Part shown: piece after piece, positions 32,968-64,000 of the stretch
Position numbering within the stretch: position 1 is the first letter of the stretch
Layout: every line of letters starts with the position of its first letter
Source of the DNA: Glandiceps talaboti
Taxonomy: Eukaryota; Hemichordata; Enteropneusta; Spengelidae
Assembly: GCF_964340395.1 (NCBI RefSeq)
Contig: NC_135570.1
Location: 890,001 to 954,000 of the forward strand
Length of the DNA stretch: 64,000 nucleotides
Reading direction: 5' to 3'
The notes under the pieces: generated by a model
The model's database searches: none
What the model was told of the DNA's origin: nothing
What the model saw: the letters and a program-made list of their open reading frames with translations, nothing else
Program-made: the position numbers and the translations under genes

Positions 32968-33219
32968 TTTGAAATGCTGTGTGCTCTACGTCATCGCTTT
33001 CGGGGCATAACACAGTTTCAAACTTTGGATGAAAGTTTCATTTCCGATGCAAACATTGACAAAAATTCCTTTCAGCTGAGACACTTGAGAAATGCTTCTA
33101 TGCTAAAACGTCGGAGAGTAGACTATTTCATACAATATACAGAGTTACGAGACAATCTACCAAAAAAGCTACAAAGGTCAAAGGTGAGTGCACATTTCCG
33201 GTATTTTTTCAAAACGAAA
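32968..33219. promoter_or_regulatory. Compact bidirectional promoter between USP39 and C2orf68-like
   Basis: Only 252 bp separate the divergent ATGs at 32967 (minus) and 33220 (plus), so both transcription start regions must lie here or overlap the opposite gene. A TACGTCA CRE/ATF-like motif occurs at about 32988. No TATA box is obvious. The segment is also open on the plus strand from ATG 32974 in the C2orf68-like frame, and contains a possible donor caaag|gtgagt at 33184. Confidence 0.6.
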
Positions 33220-36129
<2,910 letters not shown>

Positions 36130-36197
36130 TGAACATCGAATGTCTTGCCATGCCAAGATAATGTTAAGCTTTGGTATATCATTCAATGTCAGAACAA

Positions 36198-36282
36198 TTT
36201 CGTCCATGTTTTAAGTCCAAGATATTGTACCGGTCAGTCCATGTTTTAAGTCCAAGATATTGTACCGGTCAGTATATTTGGG
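36198..36282. repeat. 41-bp tandem duplication after the C2orf68-like stop
   Basis: The block gtccatgttttaagtccaag followed by atattgtaccggtcagt is present twice in direct succession with no change. Confidence 0.9.
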
Positions 36283-36937
36283 ATGTTTTATCTCTCAGAT
36301 TCTGGTTAGAAGGAGAAAGTAAGATTACTTTTTGCAAAATTTTGTTAAAAAGTAGGTTATGGCTACAGAAAGACACTTTTGCCTTGTTTACTTTTCTGGT
36401 AAAAAGAAAGTTATAACTACACATGATGTTTATGTATTGTAGATTGCTGATTATGTTCACAAAATTTTACAAAAAAGAAATTTCTAAAGTGAAGTACAAA
36501 TGTCTTTCATTGTCTTCCAAAGACAAAAAGGTTTTGAATTCCAAGGAACAAAGTAAGTTATTCATTTATTTATGACTCCTAAGTGCTTATTACCTTTAGA
36601 TAAATAGTCATGAATATACAGTGTTAATTAGTTAATGTTTCATTTTGTAAATATGTTCTCAACTCACTCACTCCATTTTGAAAATATGTTCCTTTCATTT
36701 TCTAAACATCACAGGGATGAAGCCCCACTAGATAAAATTGTGTGGTTCTGATTATGCTCAATTTTAGAATAGGTGGGGGTTGGCAAATATTTTTATTTAT
36801 TTTTATGTGCGAGTCAAGTGTCTAGTTCAGGTATGGTAGTTATGTTTTCTGTTGTTTTCGATTTGGTCTCTGTTTTATTTGTTTCTTCTCCACTATTTGT
36901 TGTGAGACAATTTTCGCAAAGTCATCACCATAAATGA

Positions 36938-37392
36938 ATGTCATCCAGTGCAGTAGTTTGTATGGTATGCTGTCATCCAGTGCAGTAGTTTGTATGGTAT
37001 ACTGTCATCCAGTGCAGTAGTCTGCATGGTATACTGTCATCCAGTGCAGTAGTCTGCATGGTATGCTGTCATCCAGTGCAGTAGTCTGCATGGTATACTG
37101 TCATCCAGTGCAGTAGTCTGCATGGTATGCTGTCATCCAGTGCAGTAGTCTGCATGGTATACTGTCATCCAGTGCAGTAGTCTGCATGGTATACTGTCAT
37201 CCAGTGCAGTAGTCTGCATGGTATGCTGTCATCCAGTGCAGTAGTCTGCATGGTATGCTGTCATCCAGTGCAGTAGTCTGCATGGTATACTGTCATCCAG
37301 TGCAGTAGTCTGCATGGTATACTGTCATCCAGTGCAGTAGTCTGCATGGTATACTGTCATCCAGTGCAGTAGTCTGCATGGTATACTGTGAT
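36938..37392. repeat. 32-bp minisatellite, 14 copies
   Basis: The unit tgtcatccagtgcagtagtc followed by tgcatggtatac recurs every 32 bp. Two positions alternate between copies (tatac/tatgc; ttgtatgg in the first copies). It abuts the next, unrelated array. Confidence 0.95.
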
Positions 37393-37394
37393 GA

Positions 37395-37985
37395 AATAGT
37401 GCAAGGAGCAAGACCGACCAATGATAGCCTACCTGCACATTTGAAAGACTAGCGCTCCTACACTATTTCAGCTATCCTAACTGTAGCCTACCTGTAGTCT
37501 TAAAGGACTAACACTACTACGCTATTTCAGCTATCCTAACTGTAGCCTACCTGTAGTCTTAAAGGACTAACACTACTACACTATTTCAGCTATCCTAACT
37601 GTAGTCTACCTGTAGTCTTGAAGGACTAACACTACTACACTATTTCAGCTATCCTAACTGTAGTCTTGAAGGATTAACACTACCACACTATTTCAGCTAT
37701 CCTAACTGTAGCCTACCTGTAGTCTTGAAGGACTCACACTACCACACTATTTCAGCTATCCTAACTGTAGCCTACCTGTAGTCTTGAAGGACTAACACTA
37801 CTAAACTATTTCAGCTATCCTAACTGTAGTCTACCTGTAGTCTTGAAGGACTAACACTACTACACTATTTCAGCTATCCTAACTGACATTTTGATTTTAG
37901 AATTTTCAGAGGAGCGAATATTCAAAAATCAAAATAGCATTTAGGATAGCTGAAATAGTGTGGTAGCATTAGTCTTTCAAGGTGG
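37395..37985. repeat. 59-bp array built from one arm of a hairpin element
   Basis: Eight copies, mostly at 59-bp spacing (one shortened to 48), contain ggactaacactactacacta, tttcagctatcctaactg and tagtctacctgtagtctt. The last copy continues into cattttgatttt. After a short loop the sequence returns as its reverse complement (aaaatcaaaatag..ggatagctgaaatagtgtgg to ctttcaagg, 37921-37984). The repeat unit is therefore the left arm of a foldback element whose right arm stayed single. Confidence 0.85.
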
Positions 37986-38329
37986 TCCACATCAGATAAC
38001 AACTGTGTATTTATTTTATATCCATTTTGTATATTTGTATTATATGTTCTATGAAAGTGTAGCTTATTTTTGTTATTTGGTGAAAGAAATTTCATTCATT
38101 CATTCATTCATTCATTGTCTGCAGGTAGGCTAGGCCAGTGAGGTACGTGTCACAACGTAACTTAGTCTACCAATGCAGTAAATCATGTAATTCTTGCATA
38201 GTGCTTCATCATCATATTACTTTACTTTGAACACAGCTTACAAACTTGCATTTGTATATTTATTTTTTAAAATCTGTCTCGTAAAATGGCAGAAAATATA
38301 AAATTTATATTTGTAAATGAAAAGCCGTG

Positions 38330-38335
38330 AATAAA
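38330..38335 (+). terminator. Candidate C2orf68-like polyadenylation signal
   Basis: AATAAA followed within about 15-40 bases by a TG/T-rich stretch (gtgtatttgtatatattttt), the usual arrangement of a poly(A) signal and its downstream element. It is the first clear plus-strand AATAAA with such context after the stop. Confidence 0.4.
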
Positions 38336-39082
38336 GCTACCTCAGTGTATTTGTATATATTTTTACTGTGTACAGTACAGATGCTTCTTTCAGAACCTAA
38401 ATGCTTACATGAATGGAATTTTTTTGCAAGTACATGATAATTTGACATCAACAGGGTGGATGTACTGTATTTTCAGTGAGGAAAATGGAATATATGCGTG
38501 TTTGTTACAATATTGAGATGGAAATTGAATCTAGGATTTTATGTTGTGGGGTTTTATCAACATAACTATACAAGCATGTTCTCCTTACTCATATGGTGTA
38601 CCTGTCCAACATTTTGGAGAGGGAGTGGTTGTTGTTCTAGTAACTACCTAGTCAGACACTGGGGGCGCTGTTACTGAAATCCTAAATGAATGCCATTATA
38701 TTATAACACTGAGGGCGCCCTTATTGTCCCTACATGTATGGATACAGATTGGGGGCTTGTGAATCATCACATGTACAGAATTTCTCAAGCAGACTTGCAA
38801 TACTGCTTGTTGCATCATTTAGGAGTAAATAGAATTGTGGCTCCATATGACATCTTAGTTAAAATCATTTGATGTGTACAATTGTTCTGGAGCTGTCTAT
38901 CAGGGGTCAGAACAAGAATTGTCAGCTTGCTTCTCTGATATAGGAAAATAATCAACATTTTCCATGTTATTCTTTTCCAGGATACATAATCTTAATTTAT
39001 TGGAATTCAGGGTTATTAACAAAGCCCACATGGTGGGGAAAACAGGACCAAGGAGCACAAAAGTAAAAGAAAAATGACTTGT

Positions 39083-39088
39083 TTTATT
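39083..39088 (-). terminator. Candidate PCNA polyadenylation signal
   Basis: AATAAA on the minus strand about 515 bp downstream of the PCNA stop. A second AATAAA lies at 38996-39001. Either would give a 3'UTR of normal size. Confidence 0.4.
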
Positions 39089-39601
39089 TGAACAAGAAAT
39101 GTACAGAATTTATACAGGGTTCTACAAAATGAAAATACATGTATTAGTATCAATTCTACCTAAATTCACTCACATGGCATTCATATGAAGATTAATTATT
39201 TGACAGGATATGTCTATCATGACGATTATTAACAGTGGCTTAATAACTCCCTAGCTCTACTTAGATGATCACAAGTTACTCCCTAGCTGTAAACAACTGA
39301 AGAAAAAACGGTTGGTTCTACATTGGATTGCTCACAAGTTACTTCCTAGCTCTATATTGTTGATCACAAGTTACTGCTAAGGTGCAACAGCTCAAAATGT
39401 TCCAAGAGAAAGTTACTCCACAGCTTGACAAGGACAAATGAAGAATTCATTTCAGAATAAGTCACACAGTGTCAATTTTTTTTGTGTCAAAAGGACCAAG
39501 TGATGACGTCATTCATCAATATAAATAGTTGTTGACATATATCACTTATAAAATGTCAGTTTTGTAAGTTCACATACAAAGATCAATATCAGTTATCATG
39601 T

Positions 39602-42614
<3,013 letters not shown>

Positions 42615-42739
42615 CTATATATTTTAGGATTGATTTTAGACCAGATGATCGTTGATTTTGACAAGAATTTGAAGGATGGCGGTAGATGGATCTTGACACT
42701 ATTCTCACTATGGCGCAGTTGTAAATAATGACGAAGGAA

Positions 42740-42806
42740 TAGCGCGCCAAGTAAATCAAATGGCGGGAAGTGGTGCATATGATTATATGAGGTCTCCTGA
42801 TTGGTC
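42740..42806 (-). promoter_or_regulatory. PCNA promoter elements: two E2F-like sites and a CCAAT box
   Basis: About 170-240 bp upstream of the PCNA ATG, the plus strand shows gcgcgccaa (42742-42750, minus strand TTGGCGCGC), ggcgggaa (42762-42769) and attgg (42800-42804, minus strand CCAAT). E2F plus NF-Y sites are the known arrangement of S-phase promoters including PCNA in other animals. The motif match is seen; activity is inferred. Confidence 0.55.
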
Positions 42807-44103
42807 AACCAGTACTAATAATAGCACATGCCTGACGTAGGGGTGAGTCATCAAAACAAGAAGGGACAGGCATGTGAAAATATGCTTACATTCGCATAAA
42901 ATCAAACGCATTGTAACTGCTCGTATAAAATACGTACAACATTTTAACATCATGTTATTGTAGATATTGTGTAAAAGTCACATGGATGAAAGGAATATTC
43001 ATGATTTCTACAAACTATCACAGGTGGACGATGCCAATATTTTGCAGGCGGGAGAGTGACAATGGTGCATCTAGCCCCATTTACTAATGGTATAGCCAGT
43101 TCTTCCTGAATCAATACATTTCAGCAAACAAGTCTTGGGAAGGAAGAAACACTGAAATAATTTGAGTTAGTGTTAAAAATCATAAAGTATATGTATAGTA
43201 GAACACTCTTCACAATGCCTGTAATGGTAATGATGTAGGAACATTACAGCGGCCGAGGCCTAGCCTAGCCGACGAGCAAGCGTTAATAATACTTCCGGGT
43301 AGCCCGGTACGTGTGCTGTCAACAAGTCCATGGTCCATGCATGGAAATACTGCGTCTCGGCGGCTATGAAAAATATCTTTATAGGCTGTGAATAACACAG
43401 TAACTTTTATAGTTGTAGTGAAAAGTGATAGTAATAATAGTAACGTAGAGAGAAATAATGGGTACATATATGTAGTCTTTGGTTTTCTCTTAAGTTTAGG
43501 GCAGCCAAATGAAAATGCCCAACAGATATCGTGTATCCATGATGTGTCCATATTTTTTCCTCTTTCTCTAAATGTGTCCATATTATATTTATAATCCAGC
43601 AAGTACCAAAGAGTCAGTTTACAAAGACCAATGCCCTATTTATTTTGAAATACTTTAATTGGAAAAATCTTTTCGGAGCTAATTTTTCACTGAGTTGTGT
43701 TTTTTTTTTGAATGTCCCTCATCATAAATATTGAAGAGTGTTTCGTACAATCAGACCACTAAGAGTAAGGCTAAGATAATTATCTTATTGATCAGAGCTT
43801 GAAGTAATAATCAGAACATACGTTGGCGAGCGACACTCTTTTTTCGACGTCGATGTTAACCTTGCATGGATATTGTCAATCAGAGTTGTCAATTTGGTAT
43901 CGTTTGGATAAACTGTTAATTCTAAGATTTACTACTGAACTGAGCGAGGTATCTTCCTGTAACCCCTCTACTCATACTCCATGTACAAAGGAAGCAACTT
44001 ACCAACTCGTCATGTAAATACATGCACGTGTATAGAAGACTGTATTTTATTAGTATGCCCATAATTTACACTGTAGTGTAACACTAAGTTTCTATATGGT
44101 GTG

Positions 44104-44204
44104 TATGAATGAATGAATAAATGAATGAATGAATGAATGAATGAATGAATGAATGAATGAATGAATGAATGAATGAATGAATGGGTGGGTGGGTGGGTGG
44201 GTGA
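44104..44204. repeat. GAAT microsatellite followed by GGGT
   Basis: About 20 copies of atga/gaat run directly into five gggt units. Confidence 0.97.
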
Positions 44205-45466
44205 AAGAATGAATTATAGTTAGTTTCATATGCCTTTTATCTAAAATAACAATTCAATCACGTGACAACCTTTTGATCCGAACAGTGATGTATCAAAATG
44301 TACATTGGTTTGGAGGGTACACTTTGGAAAATGCTGTTTTGAGGGGTATACTGCTGGGGTAACTGTGACTTTGGCCTTCGCCAGTGGGGGGGGGGGTGCG
44401 AAAACCAATTTGCTCGGCACTATTAAAATCTTCGACCTCGGTGATCATTCCCTAGGCGCATTGTAGCCCCTTCCATATAAAATGATATAATAAGCATACA
44501 TTTTTCCACGACCAGTCGCAGAAGCATCACCTTCGCTAGCATCTGTGCACTATAGTACCCATTTACTCCTGGCGACCTTGTGTTTGTCCTTTTGTAAGAA
44601 GAAGTGCTGAGTGGTTATTATTTTTAGATGCATGACGCCCTCTAGTGACATTCATATGCGAAAGCCCATATACGAAAGTTAAAGTTTTTCTGTTTTTTTT
44701 TTATCTTGCGTGCTCAGGTAGGGCTGAAGGATCCATGTGATACTGTCAGTCAGAGCCTTTCTACACTTCTACGTGGGACAGAAGAGGGGAAGGAGTGCTC
44801 GTGATTTATTTGTGAGGGAGAGAAAGTGGTGAATTTATACATTGCCATCAAAAATGTACTTCACAGGGAATCACAGCTTTATTCAACTAAATATACCTCA
44901 CGATAAAATAACGACTAAGGTAAAGTAGATTCCTAAGGTGTTACTGGTGGCAAGATAACTTCAGGTTATGATTCTTTTAGTTTTTCTCAATAAGATGAAT
45001 GTCATTGTCTTATATTCTTTATCCAGAGTTATCGAAAATATTATTTCAAGTAATAATTTATTATTCTAAGATATACAGTTTGATAAGTCATACATGGAAT
45101 TACTTCGCTTGACAAAATATGGAAGTTGGTATTTGGAAATTAAGATTTTGAAATTGCACAATTTTCAAATAGTATATTATTATTTGAAATAATTAGTCAC
45201 AACTTGAATTCGTCTATTGGCCTTTCACAGTTTTTTTCGAAATTTGAAAGTTTAGATTACTGATCATAACTGTACACTGTAACAGTAAAGCCAGCATGCA
45301 GTCAGGGTATGGGTTGTTGTTATATCAAATGTTTACCCCCATTCGATAATAGTTGTACCCATTCTCCATATATGGGAAGATCTGCTGAAATAATCTGCAC
45401 GAAGATTACCGAATATTACCGAAGATGAAGCGGTTTCACATGAACTGAGGAACTTGAAATGTTTTC

Positions 45467-46210
45467 AAGTTTACGTACGAAAATACAAGTGTTCTTCGAT
45501 CGTTCTACCCAATTCTTACATACGTTAATAGTGAACATCTAGAGGATCAAACTGGTAAGTTTTAAGGTCAGGCTTTCTCATAAATATGTACAGTATTTTG
45601 TCTCGAAGACGGTGAGTGACGGGGCATGTGCTTGTGTTTACTGTATCAATGTTTGTCATGTGGTGAAACAAGGCACAGTGTGTAAATTGAGATAAGAAAT
45701 GATACTGTGGGTCTGTAAAACTCATCAAGGCCTTGCCCGTGGAGCCCTCCCGGTCCATTCCGTGTCAATCGATGCAACGTTTCGTGGCAGCTTTGAAAGC
45801 ATTTAAATTTCAGGGGGGATGATGCACGATACGAAAGGAAGGCGTGCAGCGGTAAATTGTATCTGAGGGACGATCGACCAGCAGGGAAGTTTTGATCGGA
45901 AGCAGAATAGAGGATCATGATATATGTGGATTGTTTTCGTAAAAAATAGCAAGTTGGTTGCCAGTTTGACGTGGACTCTTCTCATCTCAAGTACAAGTTG
46001 AAGGCAAGTATTTGGATTGTAGTGAGCCCGCGGTTTTTGAATACAAAAAAGTGTTGCAACTTGCATGCTATGATTTTGTAACAATTCCCTCCCATTAGCA
46101 TTACATTGATTACGTGGGATTAGCCTAGATCGTGTGGGGATTTTGAGGATAGACGCATGGATTAACATTGGATTCAAAGCTTGTGTATTTTCGTACGTAA
46201 ACTTGAGGAT
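45467..46210. mobile_element. Possible 740-bp element with about 25-bp terminal inverted repeats
   Basis: The left end tcaagtttacgtacgaaaat followed by acaag is mirrored at the right end by gtgtattttcgtacgtaaac followed by ttga. The interior has no transposase-like frame that I can recognise. The pair fits a non-autonomous DNA transposon, but no target-site duplication is evident. Confidence 0.45.
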
Positions 46211-47785
46211 TTTGACTATAGTCCATAGTCAAGGAAGCTAACTTGGGAATCAGTGGGATGGAATATCTTGCTCAAACACATCTTCACGTTGTGAATGGTA
46301 ATCCCAAGTTTTTGTAAAAAAAAAATAAAGAGTCAAGTACTAGCGTTTTTGAGAATTATTGTCATTGACAAATGTCCAATTTACACTAATAAAGATGTTA
46401 ACTTTGAGAATCAAATATTTTCAATTTGTGGGAATGTGTGTGCTTCACTCATCCCATTTGTATCTAGTGGTTTCACTTTGTGTGTGTTTGCAATTTTTAT
46501 CCAATTTTTTTTTTCTTCAGACATTTGTTAGCCATTTTGATAGACTTCAGCTTTCCACAAATGCTTTTCATACTTTCAAACTTTGCACAAAGATGTGTAA
46601 AAGAAAGATCTCTAAACCATACTAGCATTAGCAGCCAATCGTATTTTGTGGTTTTTGTATAGGGGTCTATGGTTTGACCTACCTTCCCTGATTGAAGCCA
46701 CCAGGTTTCTGTAAGAAATCAATATTTAGACAAAATCTTAAGAATATTGAATAAGGGTAAACATTACATTATGTGCATATGCTGTAACCATGGATACATC
46801 CTGCTGTAACCAAGTCAACCACTGAATTACTCACACTGCTCAAAACTAAAGTTTTTATGGTATCTTCATAAAATTCATGTAAGATTTGTTGATTTTCTAA
46901 GATAGGAATCATTAATAGACAAGTCAATTTTCAATAATTACTTGTTTTCTGCAGTACCATCATAAAATACTCTTGAGTGTTTGACATAGGCTAGTTGGTA
47001 CTTGCTTTTGACTAGTGTGTTATATTTTATCCAATTATTGTAGTCTGTGCTGACTTTCACATACTTTGATGGTACATACATATATAGATAATAGAAGGTA
47101 GAAACGTGATGTCAAAATGTTGCAGAGTAAGCAGTTAGTAAAAAATTGTAATGTGACTCATTACATACCACACAATGCTTTGAAGTGCAAGATTACTGGC
47201 CATTTCATTTACTGTAGCTTTAGGTTCTTTGTATGTAGTGTCATAGTATTTTCTTGTATTGCGTGTTGGGGTGTTCATCTTGTATTGTGTGTTGGGGTGT
47301 TCAGTTGGTAAATTCCACCGATCATCTTTGGAATGGACATGTAAACTTTTCCCAACATCTTTAGGCATTTCACTTTTTGTCAACCTTCATCATCCAAATT
47401 GTGGATTAATGTGTACTATCGGTCGTCTTCTGTTTTTAAAGTATGTTGAAAGTAAAACAGTGATTCGGAATGAACTCATGAAGAGATGGTTCCAACTTTA
47501 GGATAACTTGACTTGAAGTTGTACCACATGCAAGCCATGTTGAAAGAAAAAGGGATCTATATTCTAGTCATTATGTGTCGCTGTATTTACATTTTTCATT
47601 CATGAAATATTAGTTAAACATTCATAGTTGCCCTTGCTCTTATGAAATATACTTGTGATTCAAAAGAAACGGTATTGTCACTCATTTATCAATTTTGACA
47701 AGGTGACTTACTTTCCTTTCAAATTTTCCTGGGCTGAATAAAGAAAAAATATATGGGAATAATATCTTACTGTGTTCTATTACAG

Positions 47786-63367
<15,582 letters not shown>

Positions 63368-64000
63368 GACTGCCCTCTGTGGTCATCATGAGAGTCATTG
63401 GTAATGTTATTAAAATGTGTCTGGGCAAGGTACCTTGAATCAAGATACTGCCAATTGTGGAACAGTTACTGGAAAAAGTGTACTGTAAGGCCTGATAAAC
63501 ACTATTGTTTGGTTCCGGTTACCAGACCCCACCTAGTTTTTCACTGCCAACCCTAAACTTTGTTTTACATATTCAAGAAAAAATTATAAAATTGCAAACA
63601 CTATGAAGTCTCGCAAGATATAGTGGATGCAAAAACTGACATCAACTTGAAAAGACAATATAAAACTGTTCTTCCAATCTGTAATGGCTGTACATTTAAT
63701 GGGAAGAAATCAATAACACTGAGATCATATGGAAAACAAAGGAACACATATCTACCTGAACTAGACAGTCACAGATGAAAATACATATATATATATAGAA
63801 AATAATGCAACATCTATGTACCCCACCTATTCTAAAATTGAGTGTAATCGGAATCACACAATCTTGTTTGTTAGGCCTAACCACTGATTAAATTAGTGTT
63901 TTTGTTACGACTGCAGTAGGTAGGTCAAATCTACCTAGTTTACTCAGGTACGTGAGTGTGGCTATCAAACAAAATTATGAAATGCATTATGGGGAAAGTA
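63368..64000. other. PIWIL2 3'UTR / downstream
   Basis: No coding exon is recognised. A variant poly(A) signal ATTAAA (63887-63892) followed by a T/GT-rich stretch is the only candidate seen, so the transcript end may lie beyond the window. Confidence 0.4.

Larger units (their letters stand above)
36130..39601. other. C2orf68-like 3'UTR and downstream region
   Basis: No additional coding exon is recognised. If the AATAAA at 38330-38335 is used, the 3'UTR is about 2.2 kb and contains a 41-bp duplication and the arrays at 36938-37392 and 37395-37985. The right part, below 39601, belongs to the PCNA 3'UTR side. The genes converge here. Confidence 0.55.
42807..47785. other. Intergenic region between PCNA and PIWIL2
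   Basis: PCNA and PIWIL2 are divergent with about 5.2 kb between their ATGs. I see no coding exon. A GC-richer, CpG-containing patch at about 43240-43375 could be a promoter or first exon. A GAAT microsatellite, an inverted repeat pair at 45468/46208 and a short TTGGGGTGTTCA duplication near 47240-47305 are the structured parts. A 5' untranslated exon of PIWIL2 is expected here because the first coding exon is preceded by a 3' splice site. Confidence 0.6.

Noticed and set aside
43210-43602. 130-codon minus-strand ORF in the CpG-richer patch
   Set aside because: Composition is not protein-like (long hydrophobic LLLLSLF run from a repeat) and no family is recognisable; the patch is better seen as a promoter or first-exon candidate.
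45525-46177. Overlapping minus-strand ORFs of 77-124 codons upstream of PIWIL2
   Set aside because: Three different frames are open over the same area and none shows conserved motifs or plausible splice sites.

Overview
This is nuclear DNA from an animal, most likely an invertebrate. The genes are split into many short exons with GT-AG introns and encode animal proteins. The sequence is AT-rich by eye and dense in minisatellites, TA/TG microsatellites and small foldback elements. I cannot fix the phylum: a marine deuterostome or a lophotrochozoan would both fit. Five protein-coding genes can be assembled exon by exon with every splice phase matching. All five give proteins of about the expected family length, except that C2orf68-like and USP39 are somewhat shorter than the human proteins. 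Layout: 1-14183 has no gene I can support and holds tandem repeats, a tRNA-derived SINE-like dimer and a foldback element. 14184-22267 (+) is NDST, the heparan sulfate N-deacetylase/N-sulfotransferase: 11 coding exons, 883 aa. 22268-26278 is a convergent intergenic/3'UTR region. 26279-32967 (-) is USP39, the catalytically dead ubiquitin-hydrolase-like splicing factor: 12 coding exons, 513 aa. 33220-36129 (+) is a C2orf68/UPF0561-like gene: 4 exons, 136 aa. It lies head-to-head with USP39, with only 252 bp between the two ATGs. 36130-39601 is its presumed 3'UTR plus the PCNA 3' side, with two large tandem arrays. 39602-42569 (-) is PCNA: 6 exons, 259 aa, with E2F-like sites upstream. 47786-63367 (+) is a PIWI-clade Argonaute closest to PIWIL2: 19 coding exons, 988 aa, with an intact D759/E797/D829/H963 slicer tetrad and many N-terminal RG motifs. 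Functionally the genes are separate: Golgi heparan sulfate modification, tri-snRNP splicing, an uncharacterised small protein, the DNA-replication clamp and the piRNA pathway. They do not form an operon-like system. The USP39/C2orf68 pair may share a bidirectional promoter, and from memory the same two genes are neighbours in vertebrates. The most unusual signal is structural. Tandem duplications repeatedly start at or straddle 5' splice sites: 9 of the 47 donors within the coding models (7 of 18 in PIWIL2) are followed directly by extra copies of the exon end and its donor. Two of these duplications (USP39 exon 8, PIWIL2 exon 2) stay open and in frame, so they could be used as alternative donors. 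Two acceptors (PIWIL2 exons 10 and 19) also have duplicated neighbours. Other notable items are one minisatellite family amplified in opposite orientation in NDST and PIWIL2 introns, an array built from one arm of a hairpin element, and a perfect 62-bp-arm palindrome in the C2orf68-like intron 1.
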